Below are positions 33,038-44,600 of a stretch of 60,423 bases of DNA, piece by piece. Below the pieces are notes generated by a model. It made no database searches. It was given only the letters and a program-made list of their open reading frames with translations, and had not been told where the DNA came from. A program made the position numbers and the translations under genes. The stretch spans positions 1 through 60,423 of the forward strand of contig WIDE01000074.1 of assembly GCA_015039315.1 (NCBI GenBank). Direction: 5' to 3'. The stretch is from Clavulina sp. PMI_390 (lineage: Eukaryota > Basidiomycota > Agaricomycetes > Cantharellales > Hydnaceae). Each line of letters opens with the position of its first letter. Position 1 is the first letter of the stretch.

Positions 33038-34492
33038 CTAGGATGAAGCAGCTCCAGACAAATCCGACATCGTGACTCCAGCAGTGTTAGCATCAACATC
33101 TGGTTTCGCCTTTGAGCTAGTGCGGGAGATGGGGCTGCCGGCTGCTAGCTCTGAGCCTGGTACAATTCCATGCTGCGCCAGCCACTCCCTGTGCTCGGCT
33201 TTGTGCTTTTTTACCATTCCATCTGCGACTCGTCGCCAGATGGGCAGGCCGATCTAAGAGGTGAAAATTAAGTGTGACTCGCGTATTCTTCGAAGCATTT
33301 TAATCGTCACGCACCCAACCGATGAACCCGTAGATGTTCTCCATAAACACGTTTGCGTAAGGGGTCGAACCTCGAGTCGACGCACGGAATACCGAAGTGA
33401 TAAAATCGCCAGAAATATGTGGCTCACCACTTCGGATACCTGATGAAGGTGAGTTGTGTTAGTTCAATGACTGGACGCGATCCACAGCACCCGATTTGCG
33501 GTACGCACCAGCATACATCGACTTTGCTGCCGTTGCAGGTGTAACAGGAGTATCTCCATCTTCGATCGCCTTCGTTAGTGCAGGCTTGGTGAGGTTCTCA
33601 GTGTCGTAGCCGGGTGTCAACATGGTGTTCGGGAAGTACATTTGCACCGCGATGTCATAGAGAATGTACTCCGACCGGAGCGTGTCAGCCAGACCTATAC
33701 AGACAAAAAATCCGGGGGCGCGATGGGAAGTGCAGGAAAAAGAAAAGCAAATTCGCAAATGAGCTTTATGTGGGCAAGGGATTACAGCAAGATCGATTCA
33801 GTCCTTACCTCGAAGGGCATATTTGCCAGGAGAGTAGCTTGCAAAACCAACGAAGCTGAAGTAGCTCAGGGTACTCCCAACAAGCACAATCTTGCCTTTG
33901 ATGCCCTGCTCGACCATCATCCTGGAGCCGGCAATGGCAGTCCACGCTTGCACCCAATAGGCATCATCCATCCCCTTCTTGATATCGTCCTCGGTCATCT
34001 CGAGTAAAAACTGGGGCTTCGAAGCCCCTGCGCAAAGGAAGAGAGCGTCGGGGCACTTGCCGCCATGGGGTGCAGATGCAGCTTTAAGAGCAGCAGTAGA
34101 GGATTCAAGAGCATAGAGGCTGAAGGAGTATGAATGGATTTGTTGGCCAGGTGACACACGTAGACCCTGTGATATACGGTGGTATTCGGAAAGAAAATAT
34201 CATCAGACGTGAGTTTTGAGAACAGAAGAAGCATAAAAGGACTCAGTGATGCGCTTTCGCTGCGTACCTCGAGCTCAGTTTGTGCTGCTGATAGTTTTTG
34301 CTCGTTCCGGGCCACTATGGAGACGTGGGCGCCATCCTTCACAAGAAGCTTGGCTAACTCGAGACCTAGGCCAGAGCTACCACCGGAGACGTAGCAGTGC
34401 TGTTCAGCGTAGCATCAGGTTGTGTGCTCAATGTGGTTGAACATGTCCGTACAGCATACCTTGCCCTTCGCAGACCAAGAGTTTCCGAACAT
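33038..34492 (-). CDS. TSC10: 3-ketosphinganine (3-dehydrosphinganine) reductase
   Basis: Reduces 3-ketosphinganine to sphinganine with NADPH, the second step of sphingolipid synthesis, at the ER membrane. Six exons (34460-34492, 34268-34399, 33809-34166, 33509-33694, 33315-33439, 33038-33253), 349 residues, the usual length. A short-chain dehydrogenase fold: nucleotide motif SGGSSGLG (16-23), AHVSIVARNEQKL, LFLCAG, then the active-site Ser in GSTLSYFS and YSPGK (Tyr166, Lys170). The PNTMLTPGYDTENLTKP segment and the membrane-associating C-terminal part (VFMENIYGFIGWIGLPIWRR) are typical of Tsc10/KDSR. Start MFGNSWSAKGK was chosen because a stop lies upstream in frame. The fold is certain; subfamily assignment rests on the C-terminal region. 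Confidence 0.87.
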
Positions 34493-34735
34493 AATCGACA
34501 GAGATGATGTTATTAGGCCGAAAAAGAGCAAGAATCAGCAGTACTGGTGCGTAGGAATACTGGTGGATGGAGGGAGGGCAAAAGTTCTTAAAGGACGAGC
34601 GTGGGCGCGCAAGCCGCACCACTGATTTGCATCGGCCATGGATCCCCACACGTCCGTCACTCTACCTAGATTTATTTTGTGATACATATACACATCGATG
34701 AATAGCTTGAGACGCCCCCGTCTGGTGTTCTGATC

Positions 34736-37648
34736 CTACTGAGGGAAGGAAACCATGACACCTGCATTTCCAAAGAGATCCACAACCTCTGGTGGAATAA
34801 AGTAGTCATTCTCGTTTGGGCTAGCCGCAGTGACGGTGATGGTGCGGAACGCAGCGACCTGAGACTGCGCTATGCGCGACTCCACCGCTAGGAAAAGTGC
34901 ACGAATAAGATACCCATAGCCCTCACGCTCATGCTTTATAACGAACTGGCGCGTGTCATACTCTCGGCCGCTGAGTTTGGGCCAAGAAGCCTGGAAGCCT
35001 GTTTGAAACATGTCTTCTTCCAGATCGCCTTCGTCCATGGCTTCGGTTAATTCGTTATTTCTTTCGTCCAGATTAAGCTCCTCGGCGACGTTCGGCTCCA
35101 CGACACGCGCTGGGGGTCGTTGACTCGAAGGGGATTGGGCAAAATGCTCAGTGGGTTCCATGCGAGGCGCCTCCTCACCCGGTCGCAGGGATTCAGACAC
35201 ATAAAACATCTGTTCCTCAGGGGCGCTCAATATATGGGAGACATTTTCCTCCGTGAAAAGAATTGACTCCCCCGAGGACTCCGGAATGTGCGACTCAGCA
35301 GGCCCATCGCCGGGATTGGGGCCAGCATCGGCCGCGGCCTCATCCTCTTCTCCCGCATCAGAATCCCAAACATCAGAGTTCTCATAGTACTCTACAAGAT
35401 CTTGCTCCTCTTCCGACATCCAATCAGAATATGGGCCCTCGACAGAGAAGTAAGAGCGGCTGTCCTCACTACTGTCATGGTATTCCCCATCAGCAGAGGC
35501 GTCGGTCTCATACCCAGGGTCACCAGCGCCTACGCCATTGAAGGCCCCTCCTGCTAGTTCCTTTCCCGTGATGATCCGAAATTCTATATGAGCGAGCTGA
35601 GGGAAGAGCCAGGGGTGTAGAGCCACTGCAGCTCGGGCTGTAGCATCCAGCTTGACCTCATACTCGTCCGCAAATGCACTCAACGGTTTGCACAAGGAGA
35701 GGAGGCGAATTATTTGCTCATCAAGAGTGAGAATCGTGCCTGATGAGTCCTGGATGCCAAATATAACATCGATGCAAAGTTGCTTGATGTTCATGAGAGA
35801 CCATCCCATAACGGGAAAGGTGTGGGTGGAGTAATATACGGAACCAAGGGCAAGAATTTCAGCAGAGGCAAGGCCGTCGAAACTTGCCCAGCCTCGGGAT
35901 TGATGTGACGTTGGAGTAAACTTGAGAACCTTCAGGTTTGGTGTGAAAATGCAGTCAGCAAAGCGATCATATGGGGCGATGATAAGGGTTTGGATGGATG
36001 GAAGGGCCAAGGGATTGACCAAATAATTTGTTTCACTGAGAAACGGCCTGGAATTGGTTTGATTCGTGCCCTCGATGGCTTCACACAACTCCAAATATTG
36101 AAGAGATGGCGCGAAGCGGACTAAGAGACGGACCAGCGCTGAGGCAGCATTTGTTCCTTGTAGATGGCGACCCTTGCCGTCAAACGCATAGAAATGATTC
36201 ACTGCCCTCACGACGAAGCGTTCTAGATTCGGTGCATGTATGAATTGCAGCGGGCTTGAGAAGCCATCGATGATGAGGCTTTGTAGGTGCTCGAGGTTGA
36301 TGACATGGTCCTCCAGATCCTTCAAATTGTTCGATAAATAAAGAGAATAGCTTTTGAGAGGAGTTGACGGGCTCACCATATTACTCCATTGGTCGTCCAA
36401 AATGGGACCAGCTAACTCGAGATGGTGAAGCCGTGGGGCCTCGGATATGATGCCGACTACCACACCACCGAAATAGTTATTAGAAGTCAAAGTCTCCAAG
36501 TACGGGAAAGCAGTGCGAGCTGTTATGCCGAAATCAGGGTGTGTTCTCCAACCGGTCCTTGGCGAGGGAGTGTGTGTGATCACCACCGTTCGCACAGTTT
36601 GAGAGATGGAAACAAAAAATTCAATCAAAACCGTACAGTCTATGGCCGGATGAAGACCTAGGAATACCTCTGCTAATGCAGGGGGTCGAATGAATCTGAG
36701 AAAAGTGTCCATTGTCCACATATTGAAGGAAGCGCTCAGGTGCTTCAGCGCAGGAAATATACAAGGCTTCTGTGGTGGCATCCCAAGCTCTGGGAAAATA
36801 TTTTCCGTTGTTGGCTGCACATTTATTGTTTTGATAGACTCGATGGTAGGGGCGTGGGACCGCAAGAAGAAATCAAGATGATTCCAAAGGTCCAACCCAT
36901 CTTCAATCATATCGAGATGAACGGATTTGATTTGAGGAGCATTTATAATGGCTAGAAGCCCCATGGACTGTCCACGTAGTCGAAGCGAGCGCAAAGCTCC
37001 CAGAGTCATAGTGTGGCTCGATTTTGCTTTCTCCCAGAAATCAGGAGTTGACCGATGGCCATCATCCCGTGGAGTCGTCAACGTGATTTCTCGAAGATTG
37101 GTGCATAGCCCAAGTAGCTCTACAAGAAGAATCATCTCTTTATCTGACCTCATATTCTTGTGCGGCGCAGTGTAACTCTCCGTGGCAAAGGTCATGATAT
37201 CCCAGAAGACGGTGTATAAATTCCTGATCAAATGGGCGTCGCTAACCACAGACTCTGGGGATGGCCGCGGCCTAAACGCTAGCAGGTCATCCCTGGATAT
37301 ATAGCCGTCGTAAGGGAGAAGCCGGAGATCTCGGACCCTGTTCCAATGAGGCGTAACGCTCTTGGCCAGATGCATTATCTCATCGCCAGTTGCATCATGG
37401 GCTGACGGGTTGATATTGAGGTCAAGGGTCAAAGGAGATCGTTTACTCCTCTTGAAAAAAACCAATATGCGCTCAAGGTCGCGCGGCTCTTCATAGTAGA
37501 CGTGCGTCCAAAGTTGTGGGAGAGAGAGGGCCACGCTTCGGAGCGAACGATTGATTTGGGACAGGGTTTCGGGAAGAACGGTATGACCCTCATGGCATAT
37601 AAGAAAGATCTCAGAAACTAGCTCAAATGGGAGAGGTATCCACACCAT
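34736..37648 (-). CDS. Large single-exon F-box protein
   Basis: 970 residues in one exon. N-terminal F-box (IPLPFELVSEIFLICHEG, LSQINRSLRSVALSLPQLW). The middle has spaced leucine-rich segments (LGALRSLRLRGQSMG, HLELAGPILDDQW, LQYLELCEAIEG) consistent with irregular leucine-rich repeats. From about 715 to 890 the chain is very acidic (SDVWDSDAGEEDEAAAD). It ends in a short ordered region (YGYLIRALFLAVESRIAQSQ). It has no introns, unlike all the housekeeping genes nearby. A role as SCF substrate receptor is inferred. Confidence 0.75.
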   Translation of the reverse strand: MVWIPLPFELVSEIFLICHEGHTVLPETLSQINRSLRSVALSLPQLWTHVYYEEPRDLERILVFFKRSKRSPLTLDLNINPSAHDATGDEIMHLAKSVTPHWNRVRDLRLLPYDGYISRDDLLAFRPRPSPESVVSDAHLIRNLYTVFWDIMTFATESYTAPHKNMRSDKEMILLVELLGLCTNLREITLTTPRDDGHRSTPDFWEKAKSSHTMTLGALRSLRLRGQSMGLLAIINAPQIKSVHLDMIEDGLDLWNHLDFFLRSHAPTIESIKTINVQPTTENIFPELGMPPQKPCIFPALKHLSASFNMWTMDTFLRFIRPPALAEVFLGLHPAIDCTVLIEFFVSISQTVRTVVITHTPSPRTGWRTHPDFGITARTAFPYLETLTSNNYFGGVVVGIISEAPRLHHLELAGPILDDQWSNMVSPSTPLKSYSLYLSNNLKDLEDHVINLEHLQSLIIDGFSSPLQFIHAPNLERFVVRAVNHFYAFDGKGRHLQGTNAASALVRLLVRFAPSLQYLELCEAIEGTNQTNSRPFLSETNYLVNPLALPSIQTLIIAPYDRFADCIFTPNLKVLKFTPTSHQSRGWASFDGLASAEILALGSVYYSTHTFPVMGWSLMNIKQLCIDVIFGIQDSSGTILTLDEQIIRLLSLCKPLSAFADEYEVKLDATARAAVALHPWLFPQLAHIEFRIITGKELAGGAFNGVGAGDPGYETDASADGEYHDSSEDSRSYFSVEGPYSDWMSEEEQDLVEYYENSDVWDSDAGEEDEAAADAGPNPGDGPAESHIPESSGESILFTEENVSHILSAPEEQMFYVSESLRPGEEAPRMEPTEHFAQSPSSQRPPARVVEPNVAEELNLDERNNELTEAMDEGDLEEDMFQTGFQASWPKLSGREYDTRQFVIKHEREGYGYLIRALFLAVESRIAQSQVAAFRTITVTAASPNENDYFIPPEVVDLFGNAGVMVSFPQ

Positions 37649-37820
37649 CAGCTCTGCGATGATTGTGTGAGTGTGCCGGGGTGTTTGTCTAGCGATTCGA
37701 ACATGTTCTGCAATATGAAGTGCAAATGCTTTACAGAATCTCTGGAATGTGATTAGATGCCGTGAATTATGGCGAATAGAATAACATGTAGAGTTGGAGT
37801 GCTGTAGGGTAAGATGTGGA
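37649..37820. other. Short intergenic
   Basis: 172 bp between the F-box gene start and the end of the ribosomal protein gene, both on minus; it probably holds the F-box promoter. Confidence 0.4.
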
Positions 37821-38288
37821 TTACTTGTTTCTCGTTTGCCTGTATTGGTAGGAGTAGGATGACGGTATCAGCAAACCTAGCGCAAATCATATCCTTAGCT
37901 CAGATATACGCACCTAAAAGTGAATCGCTTTCTCGTTGGTGCAAACTCGCCAAGCTTGTGTCCGACCATTTCTTGGGTGATGTGCACGGGAACGTACTGC
38001 TTCCCATTGTAGACATTGAATCTTGCACTGAAGGAAGAACTCAGCCAGTGATACGCAATGGGTTCTTCGTGAATGCACTGACCCTACGAATGTTGGCAGA
38101 ATAGTGCATGCTCGTGCCCTCGTATTGATAGGGATATTCGACTGGCGTGCTTCAGCAATGTTTGGGAATGCGACGAAATATGGACCTGAGTCGGTTACAA
38201 TATGAGTATATGCTCAGCGGGGTATAGAAAAGACTACTACAATACCTTTCCATGCTGATCTTGATCGTGCTACAGTGGTCCAAAACAT
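37821..38288 (-). CDS. RSM19: Mitochondrial small-subunit ribosomal protein uS19m
   Basis: Part of the mitochondrial 37S subunit, binding 16S-type rRNA in the head of the small subunit. Four short exons (38246-38288, 38083-38185, 37914-38027, 37821-37839) give 92 residues, the normal size. Evidence is the S19 signature: [51 protein letters not shown] and [11 protein letters not shown], then the last exon with RQTRNK. All introns are 56-74 nt GT-AG and each junction keeps frame. No long open frame marks the gene, so simple ORF searches miss it. It starts about 100 bp from the divergent ING gene. Confidence 0.93.
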
Positions 38289-38389
38289 TGTCGAATGAGG
38301 AGGAGAAAATCGAGGGAAAGGCTTAGGTAAGCTTTGTGGGATCAGCACGTGACGCCGCGCTCGCCTCGGCTGACTCAACGTGAACCACC
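38289..38389. promoter_or_regulatory. Compact bidirectional promoter
   Basis: Only 101 bp separate the start codons of uS19m (minus) and the ING protein (plus), so both must share control DNA. It contains GTGGGATCAGCACGTGACG, with a CACGTG E-box at 38346-38351. No TATA is evident. Confidence 0.55.
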
Positions 38390-40038
38390 ATGGCGTCTGC
38401 AGCAATGTCTGGTGCTGAAGAGGCCACAAACATCGCAAACGAATACATATACAGTGCGTAGTGTGCCTTCTCATGGTTGTATGTTCTGTGTTTGACCATG
38501 TTTTGTGATATCTTGCCTTCCTCGGTTCTCCATACATCGGGTCTCGTCTACTAGGTATCGACAACCTCTCCAACGAAGTCCAGTTCTTACTGGGTGAAAT
38601 CAGGTACAAAGATGAACAAGTTGCTGGTAAGCGCCTTTGTATCGTGCAGGACCATTGTCCACTAAACTTGGCTTTTGTCTGGTCTGCGCCTCCTCGTGCC
38701 GATGATTTACCCATCTTCTAACCGCCAGACATCGAGTCAAGAGTGCTCAAGAAGTCCAACGAGCTCTTCTCGCGCAAACAAAACGGACCACTCACTCCTA
38801 AGGACGTCGTTTCAATTGAGAAAATGCGCGAAAGTCTTGAGCGCGTGGTCAAGCTAAATGAAGAGAAGGTTGTCCTCGCCAAAAACCTGCAGCGTATCTC
38901 GTCTCGTGCTGTAAACAAACTCGACTATGACTTGCAACGTATCCGAACTGCGACTGGCGACACTACACTGGGTGCCGATATCGTCGGAATGGCCGGCTCG
39001 ATCGGGAGTCTTAGTGCGGGAGGCTCGGTATTAGGACTTCCTGGGGCCGGCTCTACCTTCGGTGCTGGCGCGAGTGGCGCTAATGCTTATGGGGCTGCTG
39101 GTTCCTCGACCAACGCTGTTGCAGCTGGAAGCAGCGTCGGTCGATCGAACTTGCATACCTCCTACAACGCCGCACAGGCCCAAGCCGTTGCCAGTGCATC
39201 ACTTGCGCCTGCAGTGAGTGCTGCGGCTGCAACCCCAACAATCGCAACACCAACGGTTCCGATTTACACTCCTCAACTCCCCGTCCAAGTTCCAGAGGCA
39301 CAACCAGCCTCCCTTGCGCAGGGAAACAAACGTCAGTATCATGCTCTTCTATGCTTTTGTGATATTGATTTTAGTTTCTAACCTCGACATGATTGACTTA
39401 CGTTGCTTTAGGTCGGCGCATTACAAACCAGAACGGCCCCACTGCCATCGCCACCAATCTGGGTGCATCCTCATCGACCGCATCTCTTTCTGCACTCCCG
39501 GCTGCAGCTTCAACTCCTACTGCTGTACGCCGGCCTAATGTCAGTGGCCCACCCGCCGCATCATCCCCCGCTTCCACACCGGCTCCTCCCCAACGCAAGC
39601 GTGCTGCGGCACCAGTTGTAGTCGCTCCGTCCGACGAGATGGAGGCTGAGGATGGCGAGGGAGAAGAGGACGCTGTACAGGAGGAAGAAGATAACAACCC
39701 GTATTGCTATTGCCATCAGCCAAGCCACGGCGAGGTGCGTCACTCTATTTCGCAATGGCCCAGGATTTCGTCGACGCTAACTACCGCTGTCCGATTCTCT
39801 CCGACAGATGATAGCATGTGATGGTGACAACTGTCCTTATGAATGGGTAAGATTTTATTTCCAGGTCTACTTTCCACGGTCTCACAATTCTGACGCGTCA
39901 TCGCTCGTTCAGTTCCACCTGGCTTGTTTGGGCATGAAGCACCCGCCAAAAGGATCGAAATGGTTCTGCTCTGACTGCACTCCAAACGCGGAACTTGAGG
40001 TTGCACCTCCCGAAAAGACTCCCCGAAAGAGAAAGTAG
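38390..40038 (+). CDS. ING-family PHD-finger chromatin protein
   Basis: Subunit type of histone acetyltransferase (NuA4, Yng2) or deacetylase (Pho23) complexes; the C-terminal PHD finger of the family reads H3 trimethylated at Lys4. Six exons (38390-38453, 38555-38626, 38729-39331, 39412-39734, 39808-39846, 39913-40038), 408 residues. The N-terminal helices match the ING domain (NEVQFLLGEIRYKDEQVA, LKKSNELFSRKQNG, VVKLNEEKVVLAKNLQRIS). The middle is Ala/Ser/Pro-rich and low complexity. An acidic run precedes the PHD: CYCHQPSHGEMIACDGD, CPYEWFHLACLGM, WFCSDC, with all eight zinc ligands. The tail TPRKRK is basic. Which complex cannot be settled from sequence, so no symbol is given. Confidence 0.9.
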
Positions 40039-40357
40039 ACGATACTGAATTCCATCCATCCCATCTCTTCCCGTCGACTGCTTTGGATTCTTCCTAGACC
40101 CTGCACCAGCTACTATATCATTCGCTTTCTTTGGACTGTTCTGCGTATTTCTACCATGTCCCTGAGATCTCCGTGTATTCTTACATTTATCCTGCCCCCT
40201 GTAATCAATATGCTTGAATCTTTTGATTATGATCGACGCGACACGTTGGATGCTTGCGGGCAATGCCAGAACCCAACTGGATAGAGACATAATGTGAAGG
40301 TAGAAATACAGATTGCGGTATGGAGAGCGATAGTAGGGTTTGAAGGGTATATGTTTA

Positions 40358-41412
40358 CTAGTAAATGATAAAGGAACCGGTTTGAGCAATGTCAGGATCG
40401 TGGCGGGATGGCTTAGATTGAGATTTCGTCTCTGATGGTTGCGCAGACGTTGCTGGTGAAGACGCCTCAAGGCCCTGAACTGAGGCTTCAGTACCATCGT
40501 GTTCGCCCGATGTAAGCGACTCCGCTTCTGTTTGTGGGTCGAGTGGGCGGGGCATATCGGGGTTTGCCTCCATCTCGAAAGCGAACGCGCGAAGCCGATC
40601 GATGACATGGGATTCCATGCCTTCTGGACCGTGCTACAAGTTGCCACAAGAGTAAGCCATAGACATAGACAGCACAGGAGAGCAATGATAAGCGTACCTC
40701 GTACTCTACTCTTTCCATCCATGCGGCGATGTCCGCCATTGATACGGAGAGCCGCTTTGTCAGCAGTTCCGACGTCCTGCCGATCCCAACACGAAGCCGT
40801 CCGGCAAGGTGAGCCCCTATCACTGCCGGTGTTGTCAAACAGAGCTTGATCGACTCACCGTCTAGAGGCAAGTAAGTGATTACGGGCTTCCTCAAGTGCT
40901 TGTACAGCCACCTGATCAACGGCCAATCTCTCAGCCTGTTCTTGCTCTCTCGATGTCTTAATGTCATTCGCAATAGCGCGATGAATGTAGTGGAGCGCAG
41001 CGCCGTGCTTGGAAGAAGCATGGGCCTGGAGTTCTTCTAGCCTTGTTAGCGCAGCGGAGGTTTGTGCCAAGCTTTGGCGGAGCTCTTCTTGGTTTGATCG
41101 AAGCGCGGTAATGGCTTCGAGTGCAAGCTTGGATTGCTTGCTTGATTGGCGAGAGAGCGCATGAATGTCTCCTCGGAGCTTGTTAAGCTGAGATCGTCGT
41201 GGGAGAAGGGCTAGTGCTAAGAAAGGGACAAATGCTGCTCCCCAGAGTAGGGCATCCCGAATAGTCGCATCACTACGCGGCGAGCTTGGGTCACTATTGT
41301 TAGTGGGTGGCTCTGACGGGAGAGGCTTTGTGACTTGGGTGTTGTGAATGGCCTTTATGAGCTCGGTCGAGGGTGCGAGTCGTTCAGAGGGGGGTTCATT
41401 ATCTGGCGGCAT
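40358..41412 (-). CDS. Single-pass membrane protein with coiled coil
   Basis: Three exons (40859-41412, 40698-40776, 40358-40633), 302 residues. Residues about 50-72 form one hydrophobic segment (ALLWGAAFVPFLALALL) after a polar Pro/Ser-rich head. A long helix follows (LRGDIHALSRQSSKQSKLAL, LRQSLAQTSAALTRLEELQ), probably a coiled coil. The C-terminal part is polar with VIDRLRAFAFEMEANPDMP. I do not recognise the family. The single membrane anchor followed by a coiled coil would suit a mitochondrial or peroxisomal docking protein, but that is a guess. It is convergent with the ING gene (about 320 bp apart) and divergent from the GAR-domain gene. Confidence 0.7.
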
Positions 41413-41623
41413 GGGAGATAAGATTAGATGGGGTGGTGTATGGCCTTGTTGACAATTGTCAACAGACGGATGTAAATCCGACCAAACAACATCAACTTGA
41501 GCGCGACTCGTTGCTTATGGGCTCATAACACGAGGCTCGCGCTTACCGCCCAGCAAGCATAGCTCGTCGCGCGTCTAACTTTTATCCTCACTTCTCTACT
41601 GCTGTTAAATCGCTAGCTTTACA
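41413..41623. promoter_or_regulatory. Bidirectional promoter region
   Basis: 211 bp between divergent starts of the membrane protein and the GAR-domain gene. Contains the inverted word TTGACAATTGTCAA near 41449-41462, a possible palindromic binding site. Confidence 0.4.
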
Positions 41624-44600
41624 ATGACCACGAATATGGACGACTCTACTCATGAAAATATGACGACAACCAGCGGTCAGCCCTCGCCGGCTGATGCTGC
41701 GACCAACCCACCCACCACCCCACAGTCGAAAGAAAATGGAGAATCGAGCAGCACGCTCCAAACCACCGATGTTATTGAGCTTCATGCCTTTCTCGAGGTG
41801 AGACTACATCTCATGTTGGGCGCATTTACCACTAATTTAGTTACGTCTTCAATCTGTGTCGCCATAGCGAAAAACGTGGATCGACTCACAAATAGACGTG
41901 CGTTTTATCGATCTTTAATCCTGAGATCCGTGTAAACTAATCTGCATAAATGCTCGCAGCATCTAGATGCCCTACCACACGTGAACCCCTTCGAGTCTTC
42001 GGAGAAACTAGCCACCAGCTCGGCGCGCATAGATGGCCTTCCTGACCGTGAAGTCGTCCAGCAATGGATCCAGGAAGTCGATGCTATCGCGTCAGAGACA
42101 GAACAGTTTGACCATGGGGACATGACCAGGCTCAAAGAGTTTGCAAAAGGTGAGTAGTCCTACCAATGAGAATAATTGCCTCATATAGGTAATTTTCAGG
42201 TTGATAACACTACTGACGGCCCTGTTGCATGAATGATCTAGCTAAGAGCGAGCAAAATCTTTCCCCACAAGATACCGATTTGTGGGAAATTTCTTATTTG
42301 TCCCGCAGCGGCCAATGTAATTGACTGACGTTTCACGTGTTTCATAGGATCGAACTCACCCTCACCACATTGCTCTCCCTTGAGAAGCTCATGCACATTA
42401 TTCGAACTCGTTCTGAGGCCTTGGATGTCCTCGCACAGCGCCTTGAATGGGAGGAACAACGTCTGCAAGTGTGGGATATGCGTTCCAATATCCTCGAGAC
42501 CCTAAAGAGTTTTGGGAAACAAGCAACATGGACCACTGCTATATATGATGCTGACAGAGCCATTGCCTCATCATCATCCGCAATGTCCAGCGCCGTGTCC
42601 CTCATTATCAGCCGTCCCACGACGCCGTCACTAGGGTCGTCGTCAGGGTCGCTGCCCACCCGAACTCCTTCCCCCTCTCGTCCAAGATCTCACACCCAAA
42701 CATCACTATCACAATCCCCGGGGTCATCCCAGTCCCCCGAATCCATCTTCCCTTCTGTGCTTTCCGCGCCGGCACGTGCGCACAGACGAAAGGCCCATGA
42801 AAACATTAATGCCTCCCTCCAGTCCATCTTTGGACAACTTCGTACATTCCGCAAGGATATTTTCCCTCTCCCCGGGCTAACACTTGACAAGATGATCGAG
42901 ACTAGTACGAAGAAACTCCCAGATGTGTTGCTTGATGAGCAGGACAAAGTTGAGGACGAGACTCGTGATTTTTCGGAGAGCCTCGATAAATTCCTCAACG
43001 CGCTGGCGGCGCAATGGAAGAAGTACGTTCCTTTCGCTTTCTTCAAATAAATTGCCAAAGTCTGACCTCCCAGCAACTAGGGTGGATGAGTATTTCGCAG
43101 AGCTCAAGCGAGATACGGCCACAGCGCAACTGCTCCTGTCCGAGATCAATCTTGCATTCTCCTCACCTTCTCCCTCCCTTTCCGAATCACCGTCTTCATC
43201 CGGCACGCCATCTCTTGCACTCCCTTCACCCACCCTCGCTGCAAACTTCACATCCCGCACTCAAGCGCTCTCCTCGCGCCTGAGTGCGATTGGAATGCCA
43301 ATGACAGTAGTATCACGGCCACGCCATCCCTTATTTCCTTTACAAGGGATGCAGTCAGAGGCCATGCTGAAAACGCTCACAGATGAGTATGGACGAACGC
43401 TCAAGGCCGTGAAGGAGGCAATGGATCGCGCTCGTGAATACTCCAAGTTAGCGAGCGCCGTGGATAAGGCCGGAAAGCTAATCCAGAGGGCGAATCAGGT
43501 TGAAGGGAAACTGACGGCTTTGGGCACGAGAATACATGATGGTGTCCCTTCAAACCCCTCCGCCAGCGCTGACGGTGAGGAAGATGAAGAGGTGGACAGC
43601 GGCGTACCACCGAACCTTCAAGACGAGCGATGCCTTAACCCTAGCCGCCATGGCGCATATATGGCGCTGCTTCCTTCCCTTTTCACTGAGATATCGGAGT
43701 GTGATGCAGCGAGCAAGGAGATATCTACTTCCCTTCGCGTGGTTCTGATAGAACTTCAGCGCTCGTCCTCAGCCTCCCCTTCCATTACCCCTTTCTCGGC
43801 CTCGGCTGACGCCGCGCTCTCATCCCTTTCTTCCTCGCTCGCCGCCGTACAGGAGTCCAAGCGCCAAGCGATCGCATCTGTCGACGCTCTTCGTCGTGCA
43901 CGAGGGGTGTGGACGAAGGCGGGCGAGCTGAAGAGGCGAATAGCAGAACTTAAGGAGGAGATCGGCGAGGCGGTGGAAGTGCAAGGCTGGAAACCAGAAG
44001 CAACGATGGGCCGGGATGGGCTTCCACTTACCCCAGAGAGCGCTAGGTCCCTGATCCTCGAACCCCATTCCAGTCCAGCTGGAGAAGGTGACGGAATTCG
44101 GAGCACCAACGGAGCGGCTGTTAGCCCCAGTGGTCTTTCGGCGAGGGATGTCAAGTCAAGAATCCAGGAGATCCAAGAAGCTTTCAATGCTGAAGTTCAA
44201 CTCCCCCTGAATGCTCTCTCCGCCTTACGATCGCCTTCCCCCTCCCCATCAGATTCAATATCCTCCTCCCTCCTTGGCCCGCTTCTGCTGTCTCATCTAG
44301 GATCCTCTGCGCGTGACGTCGCTTCCCAACTTGATGCCCTGCGAGCTTTGCTTGGTGTGCTGGAGCGTGTCCAGAAGCAAGCGGACGTTATGCGCGCCGT
44401 TACGAATGAGGGGCATGAATTGGATGCTACGGTAGATCGCCTGAGGAGCAGAATCCAGGAGATTATTGACGACACATTGAGGAATCCCGACTGGCGGCCC
44501 GACCAGGCTGCATCGGATCCAAGCTCAAACTCGTCAGTACCATCGATCACGCCCTCGTCTTCGCCGTCGCGAGAAGGTGCATTGAGGACTGAAGTGGACC

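Noticed and set aside
39898..40722. Long minus-strand open frame of 274 codons opposite the ING gene's 3' end
   Set aside because: It overlaps the ING PHD exon and runs through two clear introns of the membrane coiled-coil gene; composition is not protein-like.
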